The notes: generated by a model not told the origin, from the sequence alone. A stretch of DNA of 64,000 bases from Enterobacter huaxiensis (GCF_003594935.2 NZ_CP043342.1:930001-994000), one strand, 5' to 3'; shown: positions 20,786 to 31,251, counted from the stretch's first letter. Made by a program: numbers and translations.

Positions 20786-21883
20786 ATGAAAGGACGTTGG
20801 GCGAAGTATCTAATGACAGGCGCAATGGTGGCTATTCTTGCGGCCTGCTCTTCTAAACCGACCGATCGCGGTCAACAGTATAAAGACGGGAAGTTATCCC
20901 AGCCTTTCTCTTTAGTTAACCAGCCTGACGCCGTGGGCGCACCGATCAACGCCGGAGACTTCTCCGAGCAGGTCTATCAGATCCGCAACGCCTCACCGCG
21001 CCTGTATGGCTCACAGAACAACATTTATAGCGCCGTACAGGACTGGCTACGTGCGGGCGGCGATACGCGAAATATGCGCCAGTTTGGTATTGATGCCTGG
21101 CAGATGGAAGGGGCGGATAACTACGGTAACGTCCAGTTCACGGGCTACTACACGCCGGTTATTCAGGCGCGCCATACCCGTCAGGGTGAATTCCAGTACC
21201 CGATTTACCGTATGCCGCCAAAACGTGGCCGCCTGCCGTCGCGCGCAGAGATCTATTCCGGTGCGCTCAGTGACAACTATATTCTGGCCTACAGCAACTC
21301 GCTGATGGATAACTTCATCATGGACGTTCAGGGTAGCGGCTACATTGATTTCGGTGACGGTTCGCCACTTAACTTCTTCAGTTACTCCGGTAAAAACGGC
21401 CATGCCTACCGCAGTATTGGTAAGGTGCTGATCGACCGCGGTGAAGTGAAGAAAGAAGATATGTCGATGCAGGCGATCCGCGAGTGGGGTGAAAAACACA
21501 GCGAAGCCGAAGTGCGAGAGCTGCTGGAGCAAAACCCGTCGTTCGTCTTCTTTAAACCGCAAAACTTTGCGCCGGTGAAAGGGGCAAGTGCGGTACCGCT
21601 GATTGGCCGCGCGTCTGTGGCCTCCGATCGTTCTATTATTCCCGCCGGCACCACGCTCCTTGCGGAAGTCCCTGTGCTGGATAACAACGGCAAATTCAGC
21701 GGTCAGTACGAGTTGCGCCTGATGGTGGCGCTGGATGTGGGCGGTGCCATCAAAGGCCAGCACTTCGATATTTATCAGGGTATTGGCCCTGACGCAGGCC
21801 ATCGCGCAGGCTGGTATAACCACTATGGACGCGTCTGGGTGCTGAAAACCGCAGCAACGAGTGGCAACGTATTCAGCGGCTGA
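20786..21883 (+). CDS. mltA: Membrane-bound lytic murein transglycosylase A
   Basis: Outer-membrane lipoprotein that cuts glycan strands of peptidoglycan with formation of 1,6-anhydromuramic acid. The 365-residue precursor has a lipoprotein signal with lipobox ILAAC (Cys21) and Ser-Ser after it, suiting outer membrane sorting. The double-psi barrel holds LDVGGAIKGQHFDIYQG, with Asp328 matching the catalytic Asp308 of mature E. coli MltA. A terminator hairpin follows. The 208-base gap upstream holds the tRNA promoter on the other strand. Confidence 0.97.
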   Translation: MKGRWAKYLMTGAMVAILAACSSKPTDRGQQYKDGKLSQPFSLVNQPDAVGAPINAGDFSEQVYQIRNASPRLYGSQNNIYSAVQDWLRAGGDTRNMRQFGIDAWQMEGADNYGNVQFTGYYTPVIQARHTRQGEFQYPIYRMPPKRGRLPSRAEIYSGALSDNYILAYSNSLMDNFIMDVQGSGYIDFGDGSPLNFFSYSGKNGHAYRSIGKVLIDRGEVKKEDMSMQAIREWGEKHSEAEVRELLEQNPSFVFFKPQNFAPVKGASAVPLIGRASVASDRSIIPAGTTLLAEVPVLDNNGKFSGQYELRLMVALDVGGAIKGQHFDIYQGIGPDAGHRAGWYNHYGRVWVLKTAATSGNVFSG

Positions 21884-21918
21884 TTATGGTATTCTGAGCG
21901 CAATACGGATTCATATTC

Positions 21919-21945
21919 AGGGTGAGGAAAACCTCACCCTTTTTA
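21919..21945 (+). terminator. Terminator after mltA
   Basis: AGGGTGAGG-AAAA-CCTCACCCT (21919-21940), a perfect nine-pair stem, runs into TTTTT. Confidence 0.9.
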
Positions 21946-21958
21946 CATCTGAGGTTTT

Positions 21959-22771
21959 ATGTCTGTGGTAATCAGCGATGCCTGGAGTCAGCGTTTCGGC
22001 GGCACGGCACGTTTATATGGTGAAAATGCCCTGCAGCTGTTTGCTGATGCAAATGTCTGCGTTGTCGGCATTGGCGGCGTGGGTTCCTGGGCGGCGGAAG
22101 CGCTGGCGAGAACGGGAATAGGCGCAATCACGCTGATTGATATGGATGACGTCTGCGTCACCAACACCAACCGTCAGATCCACGCCCTGCGCGATAGCGT
22201 AGGCCTGGCGAAATCGGAGGTGATGGCGGAGCGCATTCGTCTCATCAATCCGGAGTGCCGCGTGACGGTGATTGATGACTTTGTGACGGCAGATAACGTT
22301 GCGGAGTACATGAGCAAAGGCTACAGCTACGTGATTGACGCCATCGACAGCGTTCGTCCCAAAGCGGCCCTGATCGCATACTGCCGTCGCTATAAGGTTC
22401 CGTTGGTGACAACCGGCGGTGCGGGCGGTCAGATCGATCCGACGCAGATCCAGGTCGCCGATCTGGCTAAAACCATTCAGGATCCGCTGGCGGCCAAACT
22501 GCGCGAGCGGCTGAAAAGCGACTTCAGCGTGGTGAAGAACAGCAAAGGCAAGCTGGGCGTGGACTGTGTGTTTTCGACCGAAGCGCTGGTTTATCCGCAG
22601 GCGGACGGTTCAGTGTGTGCCATGAAAAGCACGGCGGAAGGGCCAAAGCGGATGGATTGCGCCTCCGGTTTTGGCGCGGCCACCATGGTGACCGCGACGT
22701 TCGGCTTTGTGGCGGTGTCTCATGCCCTGAAGAAGATGATGGCGAAGGCGGAGCGTCAGGCCTGTGCCTGA
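21959..22771 (+). CDS. tcdA: tRNA cyclic N6-threonylcarbamoyladenosine(37) synthase TcdA
   Basis: ATP-dependent dehydratase that cyclises t6A37 to ct6A37 in ANN-reading tRNAs. The 270-residue E1-like protein has the adenylating Rossmann motif [17 protein letters not shown] at about 33-50, followed by [15 protein letters not shown]. It receives electrons or sulfur transfer help from CsdA-CsdE, which are encoded next to it: the csdE 3' end overlaps the tcdA 3' end by 16 bases on the opposite strand. [12 protein letters not shown] near 237 contains the conserved Cys. Confidence 0.97.
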   Translation: MSVVISDAWSQRFGGTARLYGENALQLFADANVCVVGIGGVGSWAAEALARTGIGAITLIDMDDVCVTNTNRQIHALRDSVGLAKSEVMAERIRLINPECRVTVIDDFVTADNVAEYMSKGYSYVIDAIDSVRPKAALIAYCRRYKVPLVTTGGAGGQIDPTQIQVADLAKTIQDPLAAKLRERLKSDFSVVKNSKGKLGVDCVFSTEALVYPQADGSVCAMKSTAEGPKRMDCASGFGAATMVTATFGFVAVSHALKKMMAKAERQACA

Positions 22772-23202
22772 CGCGCTGCGTCGAGTACCGCGTCGCTGAG
22801 CGCGATCAGGCCCTGATCGCGCGAGGCGCTCAGCTGCGCACGTAAACCCAGTTCGTCGAATAACGCCAGCGGAGCGCGTGCCAACAGATCGGCGGCGCTT
22901 TTGCCTTCCACGGCGGTCAGCAGTACCGCCAGCAGGCCGCGAACGATGCGACCTTCGCTGTCCCCAAAGAAGTGCATCTTGTCACCGGATACGCTAAACC
23001 CCAGCCAGACGCGATTTTCGCAGCCCGGGATCTCTTTTGCCTGCGCTTTCAGCTCGTCAGACAGGGCGGGGAGTTGTTTACCCAGCAGGATCAGCTGTCG
23101 ATATTTATCCTCCCACTGCGTGAGCGGAGCGAAGGTCTGTTTTAAGGTCTCTTCGGTGATTGTGGTGCCGAACGGATGTCCGGCCAGAGCTGAGCGAGTC
23201 AT
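22756..23202 (-). CDS. csdE: Cysteine desulfurase sulfur acceptor CsdE
   Basis: SufE-like protein that takes persulfide sulfur from CsdA and passes it on, in E. coli to the TcdA-dependent pathway. The 148-residue product has the acceptor Cys61 in [13 protein letters not shown] and the [20 protein letters not shown] block of the SufE fold. Its ATG overlaps the csdA stop by one base (TAATG), so the two are coupled. The 3' end converges on and overlaps tcdA. Confidence 0.97.
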   Translation of the reverse strand: MTRSALAGHPFGTTITEETLKQTFAPLTQWEDKYRQLILLGKQLPALSDELKAQAKEIPGCENRVWLGFSVSGDKMHFFGDSEGRIVRGLLAVLLTAVEGKSAADLLARAPLALFDELGLRAQLSASRDQGLIALSDAVLDAARQAQA

Positions 23203-24407
23203 TAATCCACCAGTAATTCAAGCGCGCGGTCGACGGCGGCAACCAGCGCGTCGACATCACTTTTTGTATTGTACGGCGCGAAGGACGCACGCAGCGTACC
23301 GCTCACGCCAAGGGCCGCCAGCAGCGGCTGTGCACAGTGCTGTCCTGCGCGCAGGGCGATGCCATACCCGGCCAGCAGCGTCACCATATCGCTATGGTGA
23401 ACGCCCGCGAAATCAAAGGCTAGCAGGCTTGAATCTTGCACGCGGAACGAGCGAAACCCCGGACGCTTTTTGAGTTCTTCTTCTGCCAGGGTTGCCAGCC
23501 CCCGGCTCCAGCTTTCAGCCTGAACGACGTCAGTCTCTGCCAGCCATTCCAGCGCCGCGCTGAGGCCGATGACTCCGGCCACGTTCGGCGTCCCGGCTTC
23601 CAGGCGATAAGGCACCTCTTGGGTTTTAAAGCCGTCGAAGGTTACCTCGGTTATCATCTTGCCGCCCCCGAGCCACGGCGACATTTTCGCCAGCAGGTCA
23701 GGCTTGCCGTACAATGCCCCAATGCCGGTTGGCCCGTAGAGCTTATGTGCTGAGAAGGCGTAGAAATCGATATCCATCGCCTGAACATCCGCCGGGAAAT
23801 GCACTACCCCCTGCGCGCCATCCACCATTACCACCATGCCGCTGGCGTGGGCGATCTCAATAGCCTGAGCCAGATCCGGGCAGCCGCCGGTGACGTTAGA
23901 CATCTGCCCCAGGGCCAGAATGCGGCTGCGGGAGGTGATCAGTTCAGGTAAGCGCGCCACGTCCGGCAGAAAATCGGCACCCAGCGGGAGCTTAACGACG
24001 CGTGCACCCGTTTGCTCCGCAACCATCAGCCAGGGGACCAGGTTTGCGTGGTGCTCGGCTTCGCTGACGATAATTTCATCTCCCGGCTGCAGCATCGGGC
24101 GGGCATAGCATTGAGCCACCATATTGATGGCCTCGGTCGTCCCGCGCGTCCAGACGATATTTTTTCCGCTTTCGGCGTTTATCAACCGTGCAACCTGATC
24201 GCGTGCGGCCTCGTAGCGCGCGGTAAGGCGCTGCGCTTCGGCAAACTGGCTGCGATGTACGTTGCCTGCGCTCAGGCTGTAAAACTGGTTTGTTGCCTCG
24301 ATAACCGCCTGTGGCTTTAACGCCGTGGCGGCGCTGTCAAGGTAGATGCCGGCATCGGCCAGCGCCGGAAACTGTGCGCGAAACTGCGCGGGACTGAAAG
24401 CGTTCAT
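23202..24407 (-). CDS. csdA: Cysteine desulfurase CsdA
   Basis: PLP-dependent class V aminotransferase-fold enzyme that removes sulfur (or selenium) from cysteine as a persulfide for CsdE. From ATG 24407 the product is 401 residues, the E. coli length; GAGGAATTCC before that ATG is a good ribosome binding site, whereas an upstream in-frame codon at 24491 would add 28 residues absent from the family. PLP Lys222 is in [10 protein letters not shown], and the catalytic Cys is in RAGQHCAQP near 358. It is divergent from ygdI. Confidence 0.97.
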   Translation of the reverse strand: MNAFSPAQFRAQFPALADAGIYLDSAATALKPQAVIEATNQFYSLSAGNVHRSQFAEAQRLTARYEAARDQVARLINAESGKNIVWTRGTTEAINMVAQCYARPMLQPGDEIIVSEAEHHANLVPWLMVAEQTGARVVKLPLGADFLPDVARLPELITSRSRILALGQMSNVTGGCPDLAQAIEIAHASGMVVMVDGAQGVVHFPADVQAMDIDFYAFSAHKLYGPTGIGALYGKPDLLAKMSPWLGGGKMITEVTFDGFKTQEVPYRLEAGTPNVAGVIGLSAALEWLAETDVVQAESWSRGLATLAEEELKKRPGFRSFRVQDSSLLAFDFAGVHHSDMVTLLAGYGIALRAGQHCAQPLLAALGVSGTLRASFAPYNTKSDVDALVAAVDRALELLVD

Positions 24408-24599
24408 GGAATTCCTCATGTCGATAGAGAGATCGTCGCGCAATTTGAACGGCAGGGCAAGGAGGTTGATATCTATCAGATTCGTCTGCATATCCTGGCG
24501 ACCTCAGAAAAGCAGGTTATGCTAAATAGTGTTAGGCGGATGTTTTAGCCTGTTATAAATCGAGGTTTGAATAGCATTAATTGCTAAAGGAGAATAATC

Positions 24600-24827
24600 A
24601 TGAATAAGACAGCTGCAATCATTTCTGCCTGTGCGTTTACTTTTGCCCTGAGCGCCTGTTCTGGTAACAACTACGTGATGCATACAAATGATGGTCGTTC
24701 TATCGTTTCGGAAGGGAAACCGACAACCGATAATGATACCGGAATGATTTCATACAAGGATGCTAACGGGAACAAGCAGCAGATCAATCGCACGGACGTG
24801 AAAGAGATGAAAGAAATCCAGCGTTAA
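24600..24827 (+). CDS. ygdI: Small lipoprotein YgdI (YgdI/YgdR family)
   Basis: A 75-residue precursor with lipoprotein signal and lipobox ALSAC (Cys20), then a small domain with NYVMHTNDGRSIVSEGKP and YKDANGNKQQINRTDVKEM, the SH3-like YgdI/YgdR fold (DUF903). Its function is unknown. AAAGGAG lies nine bases before the ATG, preceded by a short inverted repeat TAGCA-TTAAT-TGCTA at 24572-24586. The stop is 14 bases from the 3' end of gcvB on the opposite strand. Confidence 0.95.
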   Translation: MNKTAAIISACAFTFALSACSGNNYVMHTNDGRSIVSEGKPTTDNDTGMISYKDANGNKQQINRTDVKEMKEIQR

Positions 24828-24840
24828 CAGATCGATAAGC

Positions 24841-25046
24841 AAAAAAAAGCACCGCAAATTGGCGGTGCTACATTAATCACTATGGACAGACAGGGTAAAT
24901 GTACAGGAAGTGAAAAATTGGTAGCGTTGCTACCGTGGTCTGAATCGCAGACCAATTGCAAACACAACAACACAACATCACAACCGTAAGCCAAAAGCCC
25001 TTCAGAACACGCATTCCAAAAAACTTTTCGTTCCGGCTCAGGAAGT
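24841..25046 (-). ncRNA. gcvB: Small RNA GcvB
   Basis: Hfq-dependent regulatory RNA that represses many amino acid and peptide transport mRNAs, such as dppA and oppA. On the minus strand it begins ACTTCCTGAGCCGGAACGAA at 25046 and ends with the hairpin AGCACCGCCAATTTGCGGTGCT and eight T at 24841, 206 bases, the known size. The GU-rich R1 seed TGTGATGTTGTGTTGTTGTG and the TACATTTACCCTGTCTGTCC region are intact. The internal stem-loop reads GGTAGCAACGCTACC. It is divergent from gcvA and convergent with ygdI, the same arrangement as in E. coli. Confidence 0.96.
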
Positions 25047-25052
25047 GCCGCC

Positions 25053-25081
25053 ACTATAGGTATTTGCTGGTAGTTCCTCAA
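25053..25081 (-). promoter_or_regulatory. Promoter of gcvB
   Basis: On the minus strand TTGAGG (25076-25081), a 17-base spacer and TATAGT (25053-25058) place initiation at the A of 25046. GcvA is known to activate this promoter in E. coli; a CTAAT motif, reported for GcvA binding, occurs at 25114-25118. Confidence 0.8.
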
Positions 25082-25174
25082 CGGACAAATTATAATGGCT
25101 CAGATTAAAAAAACTAATAGGTTAAGCGTTGTTTCCTATATGTTAAATCCCGTTAACATCTAAGCCTGATACCC

Positions 25175-26092
25175 ATGTCGAAGCGATTGCCACCCCTTAA
25201 TGCATTACGTGTTTTTGATGCAGCAGCACGTCACCTGAGCTTCACCCGCGCAGCCGATGAGCTTTTTGTGACACAGGCCGCAGTAAGTCACCAAATCAAG
25301 TCTCTGGAGGATTTCCTGGGCCTTAAGCTGTTCCGTCGGCGCAACCGTTCGTTGCTGCTGACCGAAGAGGGTCAAAGCTATTTTCAGGATATTAAAGAGA
25401 TTTTTTCCCAGCTTACTGAAGCCACGCGCAAGCTGCAGGCGCGCAGCGCTAAAGGCGCACTGACCGTAAGTTTATTGCCCAGTTTTGCGATTCAGTGGCT
25501 GGTGCCGAGACTCACAAGCTTTAACTCAGCTTATCCGGGAATTGACGTCAGAATCCAGGCGGTGGATCGTCAGGAAGACAAGCTGGCAGACGATGTGGAT
25601 GTCGCCATTTTTTATGGCCGCGGCAACTGGCCGGGCTTGCGCGTCGAGAAATTATACGCAGAATATCTGTTACCGGTCTGTTCGCCTTTATTGCTGACGG
25701 GCGAAAAAGCGCTGAAGACTCCCGCCGATTTAGCGAAACATACGCTTTTACATGATGCTTCTCGCCGCGACTGGCAAACTTATACCCGGCAATTAGGTCT
25801 GAGTCATATAAACGTGCAGCAGGGACCCATCTTCAGCCACAGTGCGATGGTGTTACAGGCTGCTATTCACGGACAGGGCGTGGCGTTGGCAAATAACGTT
25901 ATGGCGCAGTCCGAAATTGAGGCAGGCCGTCTGGTTTGCCCATTTAATGATGTTCTGGTCAGCAAGAATGCATTTTATCTGGTTTGTCATGACAGTCAGG
26001 CAGAACTGGGTAAAATAGCCGCCTTCAGACAGTGGATACTGTCCAAAGCGGCAAATGAGCAAGAAAAATTCCGCTTCAGGTATGAACAATAA
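25175..26092 (+). CDS. gcvA: Glycine cleavage transcriptional regulator GcvA
   Basis: LysR-type regulator that activates gcvTHP with glycine, represses it with purines and GcvR, and activates gcvB. The 305-residue protein has the N-terminal winged helix (ALRVFDAAARHLSFTRAADE, then VTQAAVSHQIKSLEDFLG at 33-50) and a LysR substrate-binding domain to about 295. It is divergent from gcvB with 128 bases between them, which must hold both promoters and the GcvA sites. ATG follows a weak ribosome binding site. Confidence 0.98.
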   Translation: MSKRLPPLNALRVFDAAARHLSFTRAADELFVTQAAVSHQIKSLEDFLGLKLFRRRNRSLLLTEEGQSYFQDIKEIFSQLTEATRKLQARSAKGALTVSLLPSFAIQWLVPRLTSFNSAYPGIDVRIQAVDRQEDKLADDVDVAIFYGRGNWPGLRVEKLYAEYLLPVCSPLLLTGEKALKTPADLAKHTLLHDASRRDWQTYTRQLGLSHINVQQGPIFSHSAMVLQAAIHGQGVALANNVMAQSEIEAGRLVCPFNDVLVSKNAFYLVCHDSQAELGKIAAFRQWILSKAANEQEKFRFRYEQ

Positions 26093-26131
26093 CTTTTGTG
26101 TGCCGAGCACGCATCACTTTAGGATCGAAAC

Positions 26132-26527
26132 ATGACCAGCCGATTCATGCTGATTTTTGCCGCGGTGAGTGGCTTTATTTTTGTCGCACTGGGCGCCTTC
26201 GGCGCGCACGTGCTAAGCAAGTCTTTAGGTGTTGTAGAGATGGGCTGGATCCAGACCGGTCTGGAATACCAGGCGTTCCACACCCTGGCAATTTTTGGGC
26301 TGGCGGTTGCGATGCAGCGCCGTATCAGCATCTGGTTTTACTGGAGTAGCGTATTTCTGGCGCTGGGTACCGTGCTGTTCAGCGGTAGCCTGTACTGCCT
26401 TGCACTCTCGCATTTGCGCCTGTGGGCGTTTGTTACTCCTGTCGGCGGCGTCTGCTTCCTGGCGGGATGGGTATTAATGTTTATCGGAGCTATCCGTCTG
26501 AAACGCAAGGGCGTTGTTCATGAATAA
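26132..26527 (+). CDS. ygdD: Inner membrane protein YgdD (DUF423)
   Basis: A 131-residue membrane protein of unknown function with four predicted helices (about 5-25, 45-62, 70-90, 98-121). The family signature [17 protein letters not shown] is at 14-30. It starts 39 bases after gcvA and overlaps rlmM by eight bases, so it is probably co-transcribed with both. Confidence 0.95.
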   Translation: MTSRFMLIFAAVSGFIFVALGAFGAHVLSKSLGVVEMGWIQTGLEYQAFHTLAIFGLAVAMQRRISIWFYWSSVFLALGTVLFSGSLYCLALSHLRLWAFVTPVGGVCFLAGWVLMFIGAIRLKRKGVVHE

Positions 26528-27620
26528 GGTTGTTTTATATTGTCGCCCGGGGTTTGAGAAAGAGTGCGCCGCGGAAATTACGGACAAAGCCGCGAAGCGT
26601 GAAGTCTTCGGTTTTGCCCGCGTAAAAGAGAACGCGGGCTATGTGATATTCGAATGCTATCAGCCTGAAGATGCAGACAAGCTGGCGCGCGAGCTGCCGT
26701 TCAGCTCGCTGATCTTCGCTCGCCAGATGTTTGTGGCCGGTGAGTTGCTAAAAGATCTGCCGCCGGAAGACCGCATCACGCCGATTGTGGGCATGCTGCA
26801 GGGCGTGGTGGAGAAGGGCGGCGATCTGCGCGTTGAGGTTGCAGACACCAACGAAAGCAAAGAGCTGATGAAGTTCTGCCGCAAGTTCACCGTACCGCTG
26901 CGCGCCGCGCTGCGTGAAGTGGGCGTACTAACGAACTACGAAACGCCGAAGCGTCCGGTGGTGCATATCTTCTTTATTGCTCCGGGCTGCTGTTACACCG
27001 GCTACTCCTACACCACAAATAACTCTCCGTTCTTTATGGGCATCCCGCGCTTACGGTTCCCGGCGGATGCGCCAAGCCGTTCAACGCTGAAGCTGGAAGA
27101 GGCGTTCCACGTCTTTATTCCGGCGGACGAGTGGGATGAGCGCCTGGCGAACGGCATGTACGCGGTCGACCTTGGCGCGTGCCCGGGCGGTTGGACGTAT
27201 CAGCTAGTGAAACGCAACATGTGGGTTTCGTCTGTCGATAACGGCCCGATGGCGCAAAGCCTGATGGATACCGGACAGGTCACCTGGCTGCGAGAAGACG
27301 GTTTCCGCTACCGCCCAACGCGCAACAACATCTCATGGATGGTGTGCGATATGGTTGAGAAACCAGCGAAAGTGGCTGCATTGATGGCGTCATGGCTGGT
27401 GAACGGCTGGTGCCGTGAGACGATCTTTAACCTCAAGCTGCCGATGAAAAAACGCTACGAGGAAGTGTCTCAGAACCTGGCCTACATTCAGGAACAGATG
27501 GACGAGCACGGCATTAACGTGGTCATCCAGGCGCGCCAGCTTTATCACGACCGCGAAGAGGTGACGGTACATATTCGTCGCTGGTGGGCGGCAGTGGGCG
27601 GGCGTCGCGACGAACGATAG
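26520..27620 (+). CDS. rlmM: 23S rRNA (cytidine(2498)-2'-O)-methyltransferase RlmM
   Basis: Methylates the ribose of C2498 in 23S rRNA using SAM. The product is 366 residues with an N-terminal THUMP-type domain and a C-terminal Rossmann methyltransferase; the SAM motif is [18 protein letters not shown] near 220. [18 protein letters not shown] and [17 protein letters not shown] match the family. I chose ATG 26520, giving [12 protein letters not shown] as in E. coli; a TTG two codons upstream is less likely. The start lies inside ygdD. Confidence 0.97.
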   Translation: MNKVVLYCRPGFEKECAAEITDKAAKREVFGFARVKENAGYVIFECYQPEDADKLARELPFSSLIFARQMFVAGELLKDLPPEDRITPIVGMLQGVVEKGGDLRVEVADTNESKELMKFCRKFTVPLRAALREVGVLTNYETPKRPVVHIFFIAPGCCYTGYSYTTNNSPFFMGIPRLRFPADAPSRSTLKLEEAFHVFIPADEWDERLANGMYAVDLGACPGGWTYQLVKRNMWVSSVDNGPMAQSLMDTGQVTWLREDGFRYRPTRNNISWMVCDMVEKPAKVAALMASWLVNGWCRETIFNLKLPMKKRYEEVSQNLAYIQEQMDEHGINVVIQARQLYHDREEVTVHIRRWWAAVGGRRDER

Positions 27621-27657
27621 ACCCCTCACCCTAACCCTCTCCCCATAGGGGAGAGGG
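27621..27657 (-). repeat. Dispersed intergenic repeat, copy 2 (inverted)
   Basis: ACCCCTCACCCTAACCCTCT followed by CCCCATAGGGGAGAGGGAA fills the gap between the convergent rlmM and xni stops. In reverse complement it matches the copies at 1778 and 42541. The CTCTCCCC-AT-AGGGGAGAG stem could act as a bidirectional 3'-end hairpin. Confidence 0.7.
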
Positions 27658-27659
27658 AA

Positions 27660-28418
27660 CTAACTGCGTTCTAACCTTAACTGCTGCAAATTCCCGTCCA
27701 GCTGCAAATCAGTCTGTAGCGTCGCCACATCCCGGCAGATAAACGCCATCTCTTTATGCGCCTCCAGCTTTTTGCGCCATTTTTCCGGCACCTCATCCAG
27801 CCGGGCGTAAATCCCTTCCAGACTCTGAAAGTCCGTTAACAGCTGTGCGGCACTCTTCGGCCCAATACCTGCCACACCCGAAATTTTTGAACTGCTGATC
27901 CCCGCCAGCCCCCAGTAGTCGGGGAGTTGCCCGGGCGCGACGCCGAACTCAGCGGCGATAAAGGGGGCATCAAGCCAGCGTTTTTGAAAGTAGTCGCGAA
28001 TGCGAATATCCGGGGAGAGCAGCTGGCAGTAGCCCTTATCGGTAGAGACGATGGTCGCCTGGTGACCGGCGCTCGCGACTTTGACGGCCAGCGTTGCCGC
28101 CAAATCGTCCGCTTCATTACCGTGCGCACCCCAGCAGGGGACGCCGCGCTGTTCAAAGGCTGCACGCAGGGCGGGCATTTCAGCGTGTAGATCGTCCGGC
28201 ATCGGCGCGCGGCCGGCCTTGTAGTCGGGTAAACGCTGGTGTCGCCAGCCGGTATTACGCGCTTCGTCGTCAAACACGGCAACGACGTGCGTGGGTTCAC
28301 TGTGGCGAATAAGCTGCTCCAGCGCGTGCAGGCAGGTGTCCTTACAGGGGGTGCCTTGCACCGCATGGATACGGCGGATTAGGTTGAGCGCATCAACGAT
28401 AAGCAAATGAACGGCCAC
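27660..28418 (-). CDS. xni: Flap endonuclease Xni (exonuclease IX)
   Basis: Structure-specific 5' flap endonuclease of the FEN/5'-3' exonuclease family that lacks the third cluster of metal ligands present in PolA's domain. The 252-residue product has [13 protein letters not shown] at 6-18, [20 protein letters not shown] near 48-67, DDLAATLAV with TDKGYCQLL, and the helix-hairpin-helix [16 protein letters not shown] near 183. The start is GTG at 28418, and its length matches E. coli (251). Confidence 0.95.
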   Translation of the reverse strand: MAVHLLIVDALNLIRRIHAVQGTPCKDTCLHALEQLIRHSEPTHVVAVFDDEARNTGWRHQRLPDYKAGRAPMPDDLHAEMPALRAAFEQRGVPCWGAHGNEADDLAATLAVKVASAGHQATIVSTDKGYCQLLSPDIRIRDYFQKRWLDAPFIAAEFGVAPGQLPDYWGLAGISSSKISGVAGIGPKSAAQLLTDFQSLEGIYARLDEVPEKWRKKLEAHKEMAFICRDVATLQTDLQLDGNLQQLRLERS

Positions 28419-28498
28419 AGATAATCTCCCTTCTATCTAATGGATAAAGGGTAACACTGACCGCAGCATGAAACTATGAATGGTGGGGAAAACGGGAA

Positions 28499-28521
28499 GA
28501 AGCCTCGCAAAACGAGGCTTC
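28499..28521 (-). terminator. Terminator after sdaB
   Basis: GAAGCCTCG (28499-28507) pairs with CGAGGCTTC (28513-28521); on the minus strand the hairpin is followed by TTCCCGTTTTCC, a weak T-run. Confidence 0.6.
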
Positions 28522-28530
28522 CCGAGAGGC

Positions 28531-29898
28531 TTAATCGCAGGTCACGATTTTCATCGCCAGGCCGCCGCGAGAGGTTTCGCGGTATTTGGCGTTCATGTCT
28601 TTACCCGTTTCGTACATGGTTTCGATAACCTTATCGAGACACACGCGCGGTTCGCTAGTGCGGCGCAGCGCCATACGGGCCGCATTTACCGCTTTTACCG
28701 AAGCAATAGCGTTACGCTCGATGCACGGCACCTGTACCTGACCGGCAACCGGATCGCAGGTCAGCCCCAGGTTATGTTCCATACCGATTTCTGCCGCAAT
28801 ACACACCTGAGTCGGGCTTGCGCCCAGCAGCTCGGCCAGACCCGCAGCCGCCATCGAGCAAGCCACGCCGACTTCACCCTGACAGCCCACTTCCGCACCG
28901 GAAATGGAGGCGTTCATTTTGTACAGTGAACCAATCGCGCTGGTGACCAGCAGGTAGCGCGCCAGTGAGTTTGCGTTCACTTCGCGGATGAACTTGTCGT
29001 AGTAAGCCAGTACGGCCGGAACAATACCGCACGCGCCGTTGGTTGGCGCGGTGACGACGCGGCCGCCCGCGGCGTTCTCTTCGTTCACCGCCAGCGCGAA
29101 CATGTTGATCCAGTCGACAACGGCCATGGGGTCGGTCGTCGTTTTGTCGGCGCTAACCAGCATACGGCGCAGCGCAGCCGCACGGCGCGGAACGCGCAGT
29201 TTGCCCGGCAGCACGCCTTCGGTAGTGATCCCGCGCTCGATACCGCCGCGCATCACGTCCCAGACGTTCGCAAAGTGCTGCTCCAGCTCTTCCTTACTGT
29301 GCAGCGCCAGCTCGTTTTTCATCATCAGGCCGGAGAGGGAAAGCCCCGTTTCCTGGCAGTGGCGCTGTAAATCCGCCGCATTTTTGTACGGATAAGGCAC
29401 TTCAACAGCAGAACTGTTGGTTTGACCAAAGTGGTCTTCGTCGACGATAAAACCGCCGCCGATAGAGTAATAGGTTTGGCTGTACACCGCTTTGTCGCCG
29501 GCCAGTGCGGTAATACGCATGCCGTTTTCGTGCAGCGACAGGTTGTCGGCATGGAAGTTCATGCAGCGATCAACCGGGAATTCAACTTCATGCTCGCCGT
29601 TCGCCAGCAGCAAACGACTGTGGGTGTTCACATCCTGGATGAAGCCAGGGATCGCATCAATATCAACGGTATCCGGCAGGTTTCCCGCCAGGCCCATGAT
29701 AATGGCGATATCGGTATGGTGGCCTTTACCGGTCAGGGAAAGGGAACCGTATACATCGACAACCACGCGGGTGATGTCGTGCAAAATGCCGCGTGCAATC
29801 AAGTCATCCGTGAATTGTTTACCGGCTTTCATTGGTCCGACAGTGTGAGAGCTGGAAGGACCAATACCGATTTTGAAAATATCGAATACGCTAATCAT
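28531..29898 (-). CDS. sdaB: L-serine dehydratase 2 SdaB
   Basis: Iron-sulfur enzyme deaminating L-serine to pyruvate and ammonia. The 455-residue protein begins MISVFDIFKIGIGPSSSHTV, the beta-domain signature with the SSSHT loop, and the catalytic alpha domain has APTNGACGIVPAVLAYY and the downstream cysteines expected for the 4Fe-4S cluster (near 343, 385 and 396). I call it SdaB rather than SdaA because it follows sdaC by 63 bases, as in E. coli. Confidence 0.97.
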   Translation of the reverse strand: MISVFDIFKIGIGPSSSHTVGPMKAGKQFTDDLIARGILHDITRVVVDVYGSLSLTGKGHHTDIAIIMGLAGNLPDTVDIDAIPGFIQDVNTHSRLLLANGEHEVEFPVDRCMNFHADNLSLHENGMRITALAGDKAVYSQTYYSIGGGFIVDEDHFGQTNSSAVEVPYPYKNAADLQRHCQETGLSLSGLMMKNELALHSKEELEQHFANVWDVMRGGIERGITTEGVLPGKLRVPRRAAALRRMLVSADKTTTDPMAVVDWINMFALAVNEENAAGGRVVTAPTNGACGIVPAVLAYYDKFIREVNANSLARYLLVTSAIGSLYKMNASISGAEVGCQGEVGVACSMAAAGLAELLGASPTQVCIAAEIGMEHNLGLTCDPVAGQVQVPCIERNAIASVKAVNAARMALRRTSEPRVCLDKVIETMYETGKDMNAKYRETSRGGLAMKIVTCD

Positions 29899-29961
29899 GA
29901 TGCGTCCATTGCTATCAGTCAGAGGGGAGGAGTGCGCCGCCCGGGGACGGCGCAGGAGGTA

Positions 29962-31251
29962 TTAGCTGAACAGCGAGTAGAAAATCGCGGAGATGGCAAT
30001 CAGGCCCATAATCACAACGAACACGTTGCTGATATGGCCGCTGTATTTACGCATCGCAGGCACTTTCTGAATCGCGTACATCGGCATCAGGAACAGAATC
30101 ATCGCGATAACCGGGCCGCCCAGGGTTTCAATCATGCCCAGGATGCTTGGGTTCAGGGTCGCTACCGCCCAGGTGGTGAGCAGCATGAACAGCGCAGTGA
30201 TTTTGTTCAGCTTGTTGATTTCAATGCTCTTGCCTTTACCGCGCAGAGATTTAATCACCATACCGTTAAAGCCTTCGCGAGCGCCCAGGTAGTGGCCCAG
30301 GAAGGATTTGGTAATCGCGATAATCGCGATGATAGGTGCCATCCACGCAATTACCGGTGCGTTAAAGTGGTTTGCCAGGTAGGACAGAATGGAGATGTTC
30401 TGCTCTTTCGCCGCAGCCAGGTCCGCTGGGGAGAGGCTCAGCACGCAGCTGAACACGAAGAACATAACGGTCAGCACCATCATGACGTGAGCGCGAGCCA
30501 GGATGCTGGAACACTTCTTCTCTGCACCGTTGCCGTACTCTTCGCGCTTCGCAACCGCGAAGGAGGAGATGATCGGCGAATGGTTAAAGGAGAACACCAT
30601 TACCGGGATTGCCAGCCACAGGGTCAACAGCAGGCCGTTACCGGTCGCGGATGCGCTGCTCAGAGACAGGGTTTCCAGCGCGGCGCCGTTCCACTGTGGG
30701 ATCAGGTAGCAGGCCAGCACCATCAGGGCAATAACGAATGGGAACACCAGGATGCTCATCGCTTTAACGATCATCTGCTCGCCGAAGCGCACGATGGTCA
30801 TCATACCCACGATCAGGATCAGGGACAGAATGGCGCGCGGTGGCGGCGTCATGTGCAGCTGGTGCGCCATGAAGCTTTCAACGGTATTGGTGATTGCCAC
30901 GCTGTAAACCAGCAGAATCGGGTAAATCGCGAAGAAGTAGAGCAGGGTAATCAGTTTACCTGCGCCGACGCCGAAGTGCTCTTCAACCACTTCAGTGATG
31001 TCTTCGCCCGGATTTTTACCGGACAGCACGAAGCGGGTTAAGCCGCGGTGTGCAAAGAAGGTCATCGGGAACGCGATGATGGCCATGATGATCAGCGGGA
31101 TCAGACCGCCGACACCTGCGTTGATAGGAAGGAACAGTACACCAGCGCCGATTGCCGTGCCGTAAAGGCCAAGCATCCACATGGTATCCGTTTTGCGCCA
31201 ACCGCTTCGGGAATCAATCGAAGCAACGGTGCTGGTTTGAGTGGTTTCCAT
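29962..31251 (-). CDS. sdaC: Serine/proton symporter SdaC
   Basis: High-affinity L-serine importer of the STP family of the amino acid/polyamine transporter superfamily. The 429-residue protein has about 11 hydrophobic helices, starting with [19 protein letters not shown] at 25-43, and [12 protein letters not shown] in a cytoplasmic loop. It is the first gene of sdaC-sdaB and so couples serine uptake to its deamination. CTCCAGGAGATACAG before the ATG gives a good ribosome binding site. A long leader lies upstream. Confidence 0.97.
   Translation of the reverse strand: METTQTSTVASIDSRSGWRKTDTMWMLGLYGTAIGAGVLFLPINAGVGGLIPLIIMAIIAFPMTFFAHRGLTRFVLSGKNPGEDITEVVEEHFGVGAGKLITLLYFFAIYPILLVYSVAITNTVESFMAHQLHMTPPPRAILSLILIVGMMTIVRFGEQMIVKAMSILVFPFVIALMVLACYLIPQWNGAALETLSLSSASATGNGLLLTLWLAIPVMVFSFNHSPIISSFAVAKREEYGNGAEKKCSSILARAHVMMVLTVMFFVFSCVLSLSPADLAAAKEQNISILSYLANHFNAPVIAWMAPIIAIIAITKSFLGHYLGAREGFNGMVIKSLRGKGKSIEINKLNKITALFMLLTTWAVATLNPSILGMIETLGGPVIAMILFLMPMYAIQKVPAMRKYSGHISNVFVVIMGLIAISAIFYSLFS

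Noticed and set aside
29422..31041. 539-codon open frame on the plus strand opposite sdaB and sdaC
   Set aside because: Antisense shadow of two conserved genes whose codon bias opens the opposite frame; the product has low-complexity His/Gln/Arg composition.
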